NCBI GenBank assembly: GCA_025055175.1
Contig: JANWYT010000015.1
Coordinates: 62,001 to 126,000, forward strand
Source: Anaerolineae bacterium
Lineage (GTDB): Bacteria; Chloroflexota; Anaerolineae; Aggregatilineales; Phototrophicaceae
Length of the DNA stretch: 64,000 bases
Direction of reading: 5' to 3'
In this document: positions 23,941 through 32,808 of the stretch, in pieces
Position numbering within the stretch: position 1 is the first letter of the stretch
Layout of the letters: each line of letters begins with the position of its first letter
The notes under the pieces: model-generated
What the model saw: the letters and a program-made list of their open reading frames with translations, nothing else
The model's database searches: none
What the model was told of the DNA's origin: nothing
Program-made: the position numbers and the translations under genes

Positions 23941-25833
23941 ATGCCCATGACCCTGACACCTTTCCGCGAACGCCTAGTGACGGGCCGCCCCCTCTTGGCC
24001 GATGGCGCAATGGGGACGCTGCTCCAGCAGCGCGCCGACGTGCCGATCCGCACCTGCTTTGAGCTGTTCAATTTGGAGCGCCCTGATCTGGTGCGCGGCG
24101 TCCATGAAGATTATCTGCGCGCCGGCGCCGACATCCTGGAGACGAACACCTTCGGCGCGAACCGTCTGCGCCTGAGCGAAGTCGGTTTGTCCGAGCAAGT
24201 GGAGGCCCTCAACCGCGCAGCGGTGCGCTTGGCGCGCCAGGCCATCGCCAACGTAGGGCGCGAAGCCTACGTCGGCGGCGCTGTAGGCCCGCTGGGGGCT
24301 ATCCTGCGCCCCTACGGGCCAATTAGCCACCAACAGGCAGAAGACGCCTTCCACGAGCAAATTGCAGCTCTGGTGGCTGAAGGCGTCGATCTGCTCATCT
24401 TGGAGACCTTCATCAACCATGACGAACTGCTGCTGGCCCTGCATGTGGCTCGTCAAATCGCTTCAGAGCTGGTCATCATAGCACAGGCGACTTTCAACAG
24501 CGACCGCCAGACGTACGTCGGCTACCCGCCGGCGCGCGTGGCCAACGACTTGTACAAGGCTGGCGCCGACGTGATCGGCGTCAACTGCGGCCTCGGCCCT
24601 ATGCAGTTGGCCCAAATCGTGGCCGATATGTACCGCGCCGTGCCGCAGGCGCGCCTATCGGCCATGCCCAACGCCGGCTACCCTGAGTCGGTCGGCGGAC
24701 GGATCATGTATACAGCCAGCCCCGCCTACTTCGCTGATTTTGTGCCAAGCTTGCGCCAACACGGGGCCCAGATCATCGGCGGTTGCTGCGGCACGACTCC
24801 AGAACACGTGGCTGCCCTGCGCGTTGCCCTGGACGCCCAGGCCGAGACACAGCCTATGGCCGTGCAAGTGACTGAACGAGCCGCTCCACCGCCCCAGCCG
24901 GCTGAGGCCAAGCTGCCTCCGACGCACCTCGCCCGTCGTCTAGCTGAGGGCCTGTTCACGGTCACGGTCGAAGTCGCGCCGCCGCGCAGCTACACCGCAG
25001 AAACTATGCTGGGCCACGCCCGCCTGCTGCGCGATGCCGGCGCCGATCTACTAGACATCGCCGACACCCCCGCCGCCAAGATGAAGATGAGCGCCTGGGC
25101 CGCCGCCTATCTCGTTCAAAACCAAGTGGGCGTGGAGACGATCCTACACTTCCCTACGCGCGGACGCAATCTGCTGCGCGTGCAAGGCGACCTATTGGCC
25201 GCTCATGCCCTGGGCCTGCGCAACCTGTTCGTGACGATGGGCGACCCCGTCAAGATTGGCGACTATCCCAGCGCCAATGACCACAACGACATCGCCCCCA
25301 GCAAGCTGATCGATCTGGTGGCCCACAGCATGAACGCGGGCCAAGACATGGCTGGCAACAGCATTGGCGCGCCGACGGCTTTCACGGTGGGTTGCGCGCT
25401 CAACATGGCAGCGGATGACCTGGACAATGAACTGCGCGTGCTGGGCAACAAATTGGCTGCGGGCGCGCACTTCGCCCTGGGTCAGATGGTCTTCGATCCG
25501 CCGCGCGTGGAAGCTTTTCTGAAGAGGTATCGCGAAGTCTTCGCTGAGGACTTCAAGCTGCCCGTGCTGATGGGCATCATGCCGCTGTACAGCGTCAAAC
25601 ATGCCCGCTTCTTGCACAACGAAGTTCCAGGGATCACCATCCCCGACGCCATCTTCGCGCGCATAGAGGCCGCCGCCGACGACGCCCCGCGCGAAGGTGT
25701 GCGGATCGCCATCGAACTCATGCGCGCTATGCGACCCTACGTACAAGGCGCGTACATCATCCCCTCCTACGGGCGCTATCACTTGGCAGCCGAAGTCGTC
25801 GATGCCATCGTCAACGCGCCTGTCGGGGCATAG
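23941..25833 (+). CDS. Bifunctional homocysteine S-methyltransferase / methylenetetrahydrofolate reductase
   Basis: 630 residues from 23941; the frame is open from 23917. N-terminal homocysteine S-methyltransferase domain (about 1-295): PLLADGAMGTLL, then zinc ligands in VNCGLGP and GGCCGTTPEH (the CC pair). C-terminal MTHFR domain (about 330-630) is an FAD-dependent TIM barrel: FTVTVEVAPPRS, GADLLDIADTP, NLFVTMGDPVKIGDYP, and GAHFALGQMVFDP. Such fusions (YitJ type) couple methyl generation and methionine formation. The following glycosyltransferase starts one base after its stop. Confidence 0.93.
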   Translation: MPMTLTPFRERLVTGRPLLADGAMGTLLQQRADVPIRTCFELFNLERPDLVRGVHEDYLRAGADILETNTFGANRLRLSEVGLSEQVEALNRAAVRLARQAIANVGREAYVGGAVGPLGAILRPYGPISHQQAEDAFHEQIAALVAEGVDLLILETFINHDELLLALHVARQIASELVIIAQATFNSDRQTYVGYPPARVANDLYKAGADVIGVNCGLGPMQLAQIVADMYRAVPQARLSAMPNAGYPESVGGRIMYTASPAYFADFVPSLRQHGAQIIGGCCGTTPEHVAALRVALDAQAETQPMAVQVTERAAPPPQPAEAKLPPTHLARRLAEGLFTVTVEVAPPRSYTAETMLGHARLLRDAGADLLDIADTPAAKMKMSAWAAAYLVQNQVGVETILHFPTRGRNLLRVQGDLLAAHALGLRNLFVTMGDPVKIGDYPSANDHNDIAPSKLIDLVAHSMNAGQDMAGNSIGAPTAFTVGCALNMAADDLDNELRVLGNKLAAGAHFALGQMVFDPPRVEAFLKRYREVFAEDFKLPVLMGIMPLYSVKHARFLHNEVPGITIPDAIFARIEAAADDAPREGVRIAIELMRAMRPYVQGAYIIPSYGRYHLAAEVVDAIVNAPVGA

Positions 25834-25834
25834 C

Positions 25835-27046
25835 GTGCAGATCATCCTGGTCACCACTCAGTACGTCACTGAAGCGCGCACTCGTCACGGTGGGATCGCG
25901 GTGCAACTCTCCCACATGGCCCAGGCCCTGAAAGCTGAAGGCCATGCTGTGCGCGTGCTGGTCGAATCGACCGAAGGATCAGAAGTTTTGCAACACGAGG
26001 AGATAATCGTAGAGCGTCTGCGCCGCCCTCGCTGGGTGGAGCGCCTGGTGGGCTTGGGGCGCTATCGCCCGCTGCGCCCTGTCCCACTGAATGCCCCGCT
26101 CATCGCATATAGCTTTTGGCGAGCCAGCACGCGCCGCCTGCTGGCCTTGCAGGCGGCTGGTCAGCTGGACGCCGTGCTGTTCGCCGACGCCGGAGCAGCT
26201 ATCTTTGGCGCGCCTGGACTGCACACCCCACAAATCCTGTGGATCACCTCGCACTACCCCACCTATCAGCGCCTCAATGTGGGCCGCAAGACGCTAGAAT
26301 ACCGCCTGATGAACGCCCTGGTCGGGCGGCGCTACCGCCTGGCCACTCGCTTGTACGCCAACAGCCCGCTGACGGCTGCGCTGGTGGCTCGCGATTATCG
26401 TGCGCAAGCCCGCGTCCTACCTCCCATCTTCGTCTTACAAGCCGTTCAGCGCGACGAACGCCTGCGCCGAGAACAATCATCTCCCTACTTGCTCTACTTT
26501 GGCCGCCTGGAGCCGCTCAAGGGTGTACATGAGCTGGCCCAAGCCCTACCCGCCCTATTGGCCGCTCATCCGCAGGCGCGCGCCGTCTTCGTCGGGCAGG
26601 ACAGGCGCGGCAAGGCTGGCCCATCCACCCGCGCCGAACTGGAAGCGCTCCTGGGTGACCATCGCTCGCGCGTGAGCTTCTACGACTCACAGCCACACAG
26701 CGCGCTCTACCCTCTCATCGAAGGCGCACGCCTGGTCGTCCTGCCCTCCCACATCGAAAATCTATCCAATGCGGCGATGGAGACGATGGGCTTGGGCCGT
26801 CCGCTGGTCGGCACGCGCGGCGCTAGCTTCGACGAATTCATCGAAGACGGCCTGAACGGCTTCCTCGCGCCCATCGGCGACGCCGACGCGCTGAGTGCCG
26901 TCATCCTGCGCGCCTGGTCGCTAGACGACGCGACCCTGGAACAAGTGGGCCAGCGCGCCCGCCAGACCATATCCGAGCGTTTCGCGCCGCACTTGCTGGC
27001 GCAGGCTTTGCTAGAGTGGTGGGCCGAAGCCGATCCTCAGAGATAA
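25835..27046 (+). CDS. GT4-family glycosyltransferase
   Basis: 403 residues from the GTG at 25835, one base after the previous stop; the frame upstream is a shadow. GT-B fold: QIILVTTQYVTEARTRHGGIAVQL at the N-terminus (glycine-rich acceptor loop), then YFGRLEPLKGVHELAQAL opening the donor domain. LPSHIENLSNAAMETMGLGRPLVG carries the E-x7-E donor motif. Sugar and acceptor are not predictable. Its 3' end overlaps the convergent GT2 gene by 10 bases. Confidence 0.9.
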   Translation: MQIILVTTQYVTEARTRHGGIAVQLSHMAQALKAEGHAVRVLVESTEGSEVLQHEEIIVERLRRPRWVERLVGLGRYRPLRPVPLNAPLIAYSFWRASTRRLLALQAAGQLDAVLFADAGAAIFGAPGLHTPQILWITSHYPTYQRLNVGRKTLEYRLMNALVGRRYRLATRLYANSPLTAALVARDYRAQARVLPPIFVLQAVQRDERLRREQSSPYLLYFGRLEPLKGVHELAQALPALLAAHPQARAVFVGQDRRGKAGPSTRAELEALLGDHRSRVSFYDSQPHSALYPLIEGARLVVLPSHIENLSNAAMETMGLGRPLVGTRGASFDEFIEDGLNGFLAPIGDADALSAVILRAWSLDDATLEQVGQRARQTISERFAPHLLAQALLEWWAEADPQR

Positions 27047-27933
27047 CCACCGTCTCTGCGCCCCAAGCGTTCGCGGACAGGCTTGGGAATGGCGGTTTTG
27101 AGCGTGCGGCGCAGCGCGAACAGTGGCGCGTGCCGCCAAGCTTCGCGCCAATAGCGCGCCGAATCGGGCAAGTGATGGCGCGCTGCCAACTCATAGGCCT
27201 GCCAGGCCAGCTCGCCGCGCGCCTGCCCGCGCGCCAGCCAGCGGCAGGTATCTAGAGCATGATCGATCGCTATTAGGACAGCCTTGTCAATGGCTAGACG
27301 GCCAGCCGTTGCTGTCAGATTATAGGGGTGAAATCGATAGCCATGCAGAGCTTCAGGCAGCAAGGCGAAATTGGTTACGTCTTTAGCACGTAGCCAAAAA
27401 TCGTAATCTTCAGCCAAAAAAGTCTCGCGGCGATAACCTCCAATCATGCTATCTACCTCGCGACGATAGAGAAACGAAGGTGTGACGACATTTTTATACG
27501 TCAAGTAGCGCGGAGGCAGTCGCCGAGCCATCCTCAGCGAATAGCCATGAGCATCGATCTTGTTGAAGTGGCTGTAGACTAAACCCACCTCGGAACGATA
27601 ATCGAGAAAAGTCGATAAACGTGCTAAAGTCTGAGGGTAGAGGATGTTATCGTCAGCCAACCAGGTGAAGTAGCGTCCGCGCGCCTGCGCGAAGCCTGCG
27701 TTTAGTGCGCCTGGCAGACGCCCTTCTTCTTTTGGATGGCACAAGAGACGGATGCGGTGGTCGCGCGCAGCATAGTCAGCTATGATTTGCGGCGTCCTAT
27801 CTTCAGAATTGCTGTCTACAATAATCAGTTCCCAGCGATCCTCGGTTTGGTCTAGGACAGATTGTATGGCATGAGCGATGAAGCGTTCGCCATTCATTGT
27901 GGGTAGTACGATGCTGACAATAGGCTCACTCAT
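27037..27933 (-). CDS. GT2-family glycosyltransferase
   Basis: 298 residues from the ATG at 27933 (MSEPIVSIVLPTMNGERFIA). GT-A fold: VSIVLPTMNGERF, ELIIVDSNSEDRT for UDP binding, and the DXD-like TWLADDN metal motif. EDYDFWLRA is the usual catalytic-base region. The start overlaps the permease stop in ATGAGTGA, so it is coupled to that gene. Base composition is slightly lower in GC between 27250 and 27900 than in the neighbours, a weak hint of separate ancestry. Probably surface polysaccharide synthesis. Confidence 0.9.
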   Translation of the reverse strand: MSEPIVSIVLPTMNGERFIAHAIQSVLDQTEDRWELIIVDSNSEDRTPQIIADYAARDHRIRLLCHPKEEGRLPGALNAGFAQARGRYFTWLADDNILYPQTLARLSTFLDYRSEVGLVYSHFNKIDAHGYSLRMARRLPPRYLTYKNVVTPSFLYRREVDSMIGGYRRETFLAEDYDFWLRAKDVTNFALLPEALHGYRFHPYNLTATAGRLAIDKAVLIAIDHALDTCRWLARGQARGELAWQAYELAARHHLPDSARYWREAWRHAPLFALRRTLKTAIPKPVRERLGRRDGGYL

Positions 27934-30640
27934 AGCGCAGCACATCCATCACGCGGGCGCACAGTGCGCCGCTAGCCGAAAGCAAAGTGGCGAAGAGAGC
28001 GATCAGCAAAGCAGAGACCAGCAGGGCTAAGGCCGCTAAACGGGCATCGGTGGGGAGAGGTATGGGCGTGCCGCCCAGGCCAGTCATCAGAGCCACGCCC
28101 AGGGCGCTCAGGCCGATCCCCAGCAGGGCGCTCAGCAAGCCGATCAGGCTGGCTTCTAGCAGCAGCACCCCTAGCGAGCGACGCGCCGACAGGCCGATAG
28201 CGCGCAGAACGCCGATCTGCTTCTGGCGCTCCAGCGTGGCCAGGGCGACGGTATTGGCCATGATGACCGCCGCCGCCACCAACGACAGCAGTCCTACTAG
28301 CGTCGGTATAGCGGAGAATTGGGCGATGAGGCGGCTGATGAGCGTGTCGATGAAGCTCACGTCCAGGGCGATGATGGGCGGTATACGCACCGCTGACAGA
28401 CTCACCAGGGCTTGGTTGACGTGTTCGGGCGCGACTTGATAGGTGTACAGCGTGTAGAGCGGCTGCGCACTGCCTAAACTATCGGGAGGGACGACCACGC
28501 TCACGCCGGCCAGGCCGCTGCTGAGAAAGGCCGCTCCACCGAGCTGCTCATTCCCCGTGAGGCCCACAATTTCAAAGCGCAGACGTTGGCCCTGAATGCT
28601 GTATTCTAGCACGCTGCCCACGCGCGCCCCCAGCACCCTGGCGAATTCCAAAGGAGCGACGAGGACAGGCTGGCCGCGATCTTCCAGGCGCAAGGTGCGC
28701 CCCTGACTCACAGGGGCCAGCGTCTCGTACAGGCGTGGATTGTCTGTATTCCATTGCGATAGTCCACCCAGGACGAATTGGGCCAACGCTTCAGCGTCGC
28801 CGCTTTGGGCCACCAGCATATCAACGTCCTGGCCATCGACGCGCAGCAAGCGGCCTTCGTAGGCCGAGAGGCGATTGCGCGCTTCTACGCCTGGCACGCC
28901 GTTGAGGGCGGCCCTCAGGGCAAAATCGCTCAGGCTCGCCCCCAGGCTGCCGAGCGCAATCGGGAAGACCAGGACGTTGCCGCCCACTTGGCGCGCCAGT
29001 TGCAGGTTGAGAATCTCGCGCGTACCTTCGCCGACGAAGGTGATGCTGCTGAGGGCGAACATACCCGCCGACAAGGCCAGGAGCGTAGTGGCGGTGCGCA
29101 GGCGCTGCGTCGATAGGTTGCGCAGGGCCAAGCGCAAATCGACCCAGCCAAAGCTGGGCAGCTTGCCCACCAGCCACACGATCACCCACAAAATAGCCAC
29201 CAGCAGGGCCAACACCACGAAGCTGATCGCCACGCCTACCAACCCGCTGAGATACGGCACGAGCGGGTTGAAGCTGTTGGCCAAAGCGAAGGTGGGGCTG
29301 ACGACTCCACCCACCAGTAGGCCCGCAACTAGGGTCAGGAAGACGCTCAGGAAGGCAGTTTGCAGGCAGCCCAGGCGCGGCAGACGCGCTTCGTTGGGGC
29401 GCAGGATGATGGCAGGGCGCACCTGTAGGGCCATCAGGATAGGCGCGACGCTGAAAGCCGCCGAAGTCACCAAGCCCAGCACCGCCCCATAAGCCAGCGC
29501 CTCCGAATAGACGCGCCAGGGCAAGGCTTGCTGTAGGAAAACTTCGCCGTAGCGATTGACAAGGCCGCCTAGCAGCGCGCCAGCGGCGCAGCCCGCCGCC
29601 GTACCTAACGCCCCCAACAGCAGTCCCTCGGTCAGGAACAGGGCAGCTATTTGACGGGGTTGCAAGCCGATGGTCTTCAGGGCAGCAATCTCTTCTGTGC
29701 GGCGACGCACCAGCACCAGCAGCGTGTTCATGATCCCTACGCCGCCGATCAGCAGCGCGCCCAATCCCATGATGACGATGAAATCGCCCAAGACTTGAGC
29801 GATGACGCGGTTGCGCTCCAGCGCTGCCGAGAGCGTATCATAGCGAACTGAGCCACCTTCGCTGAAGCCCAATCGGCGCAGTGCTTCCACAGCCTGGAAC
29901 TCTTCCTCTCGCGACAACGGCGCAGGGAAAGCCACAGCCAGATTGTCGGGCCGAATGTTGGCGTTGATGGCCGCCTGCGCGTCGCTCAGGCTGAAGTAAG
30001 CGAAGCCGAAGAAAGCCGCGAACAAGTCGCGTATGCCGGCTTCGTTCTCGGTGGCCACGATCCCTGTCACCGTGAAGAGCGCCTCTGTGCCGCTGACGCG
30101 CACCGTGTCACCCAGTCGCAGACCCTGGTTGCGGGCCATGTTGTCGCTGATGACCACGCTGTTGGGCCGCTGGAACAAGTCGGCTAGTGGCACGCCTGGC
30201 GGATCGAGGGCCAGGATGGGGCCAGTGGGGGGATAGCTGGCAGGATCGATGTACAGCGTGCTGATGAATGACGGCCTGCCAAAGCTGACGCTGTCTACCG
30301 CTGCAATCTGGCGCGTGCCGCCGATGGCGAAGGCGCTCATCGTGCCGCCGCGCTCCTCTACCCAAGCGCGCACGGCGGCCAGCTCACGCGGGCTGAAGCG
30401 CCGCGCGCGTTCGTCGTCGACGAAGAAGTTAGCGAATTGACTGACGCTGCGTTTAGAGAAGCGCAGGTCGCCTTTGAGGTCGACGCGCACGTTCTCCACC
30501 AGCGAGTCGCGGATAGCCAAGCCCAGGCTGCGCAGAGCGACCACGCTGGCCACCCCAGTCGCAATGCAGAAGATCGCCAGGGCGGCCCAGCGTCCGCCGC
30601 GCTGCACATTACGCCAGGCGAGATTCCAGGTGAAGCTCAT
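27926..30640 (-). CDS. Large FtsX/MacB-type ABC transporter permease
   Basis: 904 residues from the ATG at 30640 (MSFTWNLAWRNVQRGGRW). Two FtsX modules: an N-terminal transmembrane helix and periplasmic MacB-like domain, three helices near 305-420 (GALLIGGVGIMNTLLVLVRRRTEEI), then a second half beginning LRLALRNLSTQRLRTATTLLAL and ending with three helices (VAAAVIMANTVALATLERQKQIGVLRAIG). This duplicated layout is that of permeases exporting lipoproteins or lipids (LolC/YtrF-like group). No ATPase gene is adjacent, so its partner must be elsewhere. Confidence 0.92.
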   Translation of the reverse strand: MSFTWNLAWRNVQRGGRWAALAIFCIATGVASVVALRSLGLAIRDSLVENVRVDLKGDLRFSKRSVSQFANFFVDDERARRFSPRELAAVRAWVEERGGTMSAFAIGGTRQIAAVDSVSFGRPSFISTLYIDPASYPPTGPILALDPPGVPLADLFQRPNSVVISDNMARNQGLRLGDTVRVSGTEALFTVTGIVATENEAGIRDLFAAFFGFAYFSLSDAQAAINANIRPDNLAVAFPAPLSREEEFQAVEALRRLGFSEGGSVRYDTLSAALERNRVIAQVLGDFIVIMGLGALLIGGVGIMNTLLVLVRRRTEEIAALKTIGLQPRQIAALFLTEGLLLGALGTAAGCAAGALLGGLVNRYGEVFLQQALPWRVYSEALAYGAVLGLVTSAAFSVAPILMALQVRPAIILRPNEARLPRLGCLQTAFLSVFLTLVAGLLVGGVVSPTFALANSFNPLVPYLSGLVGVAISFVVLALLVAILWVIVWLVGKLPSFGWVDLRLALRNLSTQRLRTATTLLALSAGMFALSSITFVGEGTREILNLQLARQVGGNVLVFPIALGSLGASLSDFALRAALNGVPGVEARNRLSAYEGRLLRVDGQDVDMLVAQSGDAEALAQFVLGGLSQWNTDNPRLYETLAPVSQGRTLRLEDRGQPVLVAPLEFARVLGARVGSVLEYSIQGQRLRFEIVGLTGNEQLGGAAFLSSGLAGVSVVVPPDSLGSAQPLYTLYTYQVAPEHVNQALVSLSAVRIPPIIALDVSFIDTLISRLIAQFSAIPTLVGLLSLVAAAVIMANTVALATLERQKQIGVLRAIGLSARRSLGVLLLEASLIGLLSALLGIGLSALGVALMTGLGGTPIPLPTDARLAALALLVSALLIALFATLLSASGALCARVMDVLRYE

Positions 30641-30677
30641 ATGAAGCACCGCCTTCGTCGTAGCCACACGCAGCTGC

Positions 30678-30683
30678 ATTATA
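30678..30683 (-). promoter_or_regulatory. -10 element of the permease gene
   Basis: A perfect TATAAT on minus, 38 bases before the permease ATG at 30640. No matching -35 was found. Confidence 0.4.
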
Positions 30684-30790
30684 CAACCAGATCAGCGCCG
30701 GGCTGAGGCTAAAAAGAGCATACAGGGCCAACGCATGAATACTTATGACTCCTTTTGATCCTCACACTCTATCTACCTCCTCTTGGGGAG

Positions 30791-30824
30791 AAGGGCCAAG
30801 AATGAGAGTTCTGAACAGATTTGA
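30791..30824 (-). repeat. Dispersed intergenic repeat, copy A
   Basis: On minus this 34-base stretch aligns without gaps to 55690-55723 on plus, with 28 identities; all six differences are transitions. It lies in the 304-bp gap between the permease and the M20 gene, next to a small hairpin (TCTTGG at 30781-30786 and CCAAGA at 30796-30801). Apart from this repeat and the -10 elements, I see nothing else in the gap. Confidence 0.5.
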
Positions 30825-30944
30825 ACCAAAGAGAGGCAGAAGATGAATCCCTATAACAAAGGACAGCTGCTTTGGTCGTTCTGCGCACATGAGGTGTGGT
30901 GTAGAATCGTGCCGAATCCATATGCATTGACGAGAGCGAAACCC

Positions 30945-32129
30945 GTGAAGTACGATTTCTTGGCTGAAGCCCAGGCGCTAGCCGCACACGCTGTAAACCT
31001 GCGGCGCGACTTCCACCGTCATCCAGAGCTAGCTTTCCAAGAGCGGCGCACGGCTCAAGTCATCGCGGAGGAGCTGAGCAACCTGGGCCTGGAGGTGCAG
31101 ACGGGCTTGGCCAAGACCGGCGTCGTGGCCATCCTAGAAGGCGCGCACGACGGCCCGACGATAGGCTATCGCGCCGACATGGACGCCCTGCCCATCCGCG
31201 AAGAGACGGGCCTAGATTTCACCTCCGTCCACGATGGAGTCATGCACGCTTGTGGTCACGACGGCCACATGGCGATTGCGCTCACGGTGGCGCGCTGGTT
31301 GGCAGATCATCGTCATGCGCTGCACGGACGGGTGAAGTTCATCTTCCAGCCGGGCGAGGAAGGGGCGGGCGGCGCTCTAGCTATGCTCAGGGAGGGTGCG
31401 CTGGACAATCCTGCGCCCGATGTCCTGCTGGGCCTGCATTTGTGGCAGCCCCTGCCTCTGGGCCGAGTGGGCTTGGCTGAAGGCGCAATCATGAGCGGCT
31501 CGTCGACCTTCAGAATCGTCGTCAAGGGGCGCGGCGGCCACGCGGCCATGCCTCACACCACCGTCGATCCCGTCGCGTGCAGCGGCCAGCTCATCACTGC
31601 CCTGCACACCATCGTCGGACGACGGATGGACGCGATGGCTGGCGCTGTCGTCCTCTCAGTGACGGGCCTGCGCACCAGCAGCTATGCCCACAACATCATC
31701 CCAGAGCAGGTGGAAATCATCGGCACATTCCGCACCTTCAATGCCTACACCAGCGAAATGCTGGAGCAGCACGTGCGCGACGTGAGTCGCTCAGTGTGCG
31801 AGTCGGTGGGCTGCACCGCTGAAGTCACGGTGCGCCATCTGACGATACCAGTCGTCAACGATCGCCAAGTGGTGCGCACCCTGCGCCAAACTTTCGCTCA
31901 ATTCCTGGGCGAGGACGCCCTGGACGCCGATGGGCGCACAATGGCCAGCGAAGACGTGGCCTATATGTTGGAAGACGTGCGCGGCGCATATTTCTTGCTG
32001 GGCTGTTCCAATGCGAACCTCGTCTATGGCCACCATCATCCGCGCTTCGACATTGATGAACGCGCCCTGCCTCTGGGAGTAGCGCTCATGCTGGCCGCCA
32101 TCGGCCATTATGTGCTTGAAGAACGCTAA
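30945..32129 (+). CDS. M20D-family amidohydrolase
   Basis: 394 residues from the GTG at 30945; the frame upstream to 30843 has no homology-like features. A possible -10 TAGAAT (30902-30907) also favours the later start. Two-metal amidohydrolase of the IAA-amino-acid hydrolase/N-acyl amino acid deacetylase/hippuricase group. Motifs: DFHRHPELAFQE, YRADMDALPI, HACGHDGHM (metal Cys and His), FIFQPGEEGAGGA (catalytic Glu pair), LGLHLWQ, and VYGHHHPRFDIDE. Substrate is not determinable. The last four bases overlap the convergent HEAT-repeat gene. Confidence 0.93.
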   Translation: MKYDFLAEAQALAAHAVNLRRDFHRHPELAFQERRTAQVIAEELSNLGLEVQTGLAKTGVVAILEGAHDGPTIGYRADMDALPIREETGLDFTSVHDGVMHACGHDGHMAIALTVARWLADHRHALHGRVKFIFQPGEEGAGGALAMLREGALDNPAPDVLLGLHLWQPLPLGRVGLAEGAIMSGSSTFRIVVKGRGGHAAMPHTTVDPVACSGQLITALHTIVGRRMDAMAGAVVLSVTGLRTSSYAHNIIPEQVEIIGTFRTFNAYTSEMLEQHVRDVSRSVCESVGCTAEVTVRHLTIPVVNDRQVVRTLRQTFAQFLGEDALDADGRTMASEDVAYMLEDVRGAYFLLGCSNANLVYGHHHPRFDIDERALPLGVALMLAAIGHYVLEER

Positions 32130-32806
32130 ACCCTCCCCGCTGCCCAATGCGCCGCGACGCGCACTGCTTCATCCGCGTGAGTGAGCCAGGGCTGCAAATC
32201 AGCGGGTTGATAGCCCTGTCCCACCTGCCCCAGCGCTTCCAACAAATCGGCCAGCACGACAGGATCATCAGACGCGGGCAAGGCCGCCAAGAGGGCCTGG
32301 CCAGCGGCGCCGCCGCCGTTGAGCAGGGCTTGGCGCGCCGCGTAGCGCACGCCAGCGTCGGGATCGTCGCGCAAGCAGGCCGCTAGGGCGGGCCACACCT
32401 GTGGATCGAGGGCCTGGCCCAAGCTCTCAGCAGCTGCGGCGCGCACCACCGACTCAGGGTCGTCTAACGAGGCCAGCAGAGCAGACAGCGTCGTCTCATC
32501 CCAGCGACCCAGGGGCGCGAAGGCTCGCAAGCTAACGCAGGCTAGCGCACGCGCTTCGGCGTCCACGTCGCGCAGGCCACCTAGCAGAGCGGCGTAGGCG
32601 CGCGCGTCGGCGTGTTCGGCCAAGATAGCCAGCGCTTCGTAGGCGCGCAGGCGCACACCAGCATCAGGATCGGCGCAGGCCAGGCTGAGGGCGGGGACGG
32701 CGACGGGTTGACGCAGCCGTCCGAGCTGCCAAGCGCAGTTGCGACGCACGTCGGCTTCAGCGTGGGTCAACAGATCGTTCAGCAGTGCGCTGACGTCGTA
32801 ATCCAC
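32126..32806 (-). CDS. HEAT-repeat protein
   Basis: 226 residues almost wholly made of short helical repeats of about 31 residues, such as HAEADVRRNCAWQLGRL, DPDAGVRLRAYEAL, DPESVVRAAAAESLG, DPDAGVRYAARQALL and HADEAVRVAAHWAAG. This is the PBS-lyase/HEAT type, often a protein-protein scaffold. No catalytic residues are apparent. It follows the MBL-rhodanese gene after two bases, so it is probably in the same operon and may assist it. Confidence 0.88.
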   Translation of the reverse strand: MDYDVSALLNDLLTHAEADVRRNCAWQLGRLRQPVAVPALSLACADPDAGVRLRAYEALAILAEHADARAYAALLGGLRDVDAEARALACVSLRAFAPLGRWDETTLSALLASLDDPESVVRAAAAESLGQALDPQVWPALAACLRDDPDAGVRYAARQALLNGGGAAGQALLAALPASDDPVVLADLLEALGQVGQGYQPADLQPWLTHADEAVRVAAHWAAGRV

Positions 32807-32808
32807 GC

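Noticed and set aside
30791-30835. GGTTCAAATC on minus, which looks like a tRNA T-loop
   Set aside because: No acceptor stem, anticodon arm or D-arm can be formed around it, and the stretch belongs to a dispersed repeat also found at 55690.
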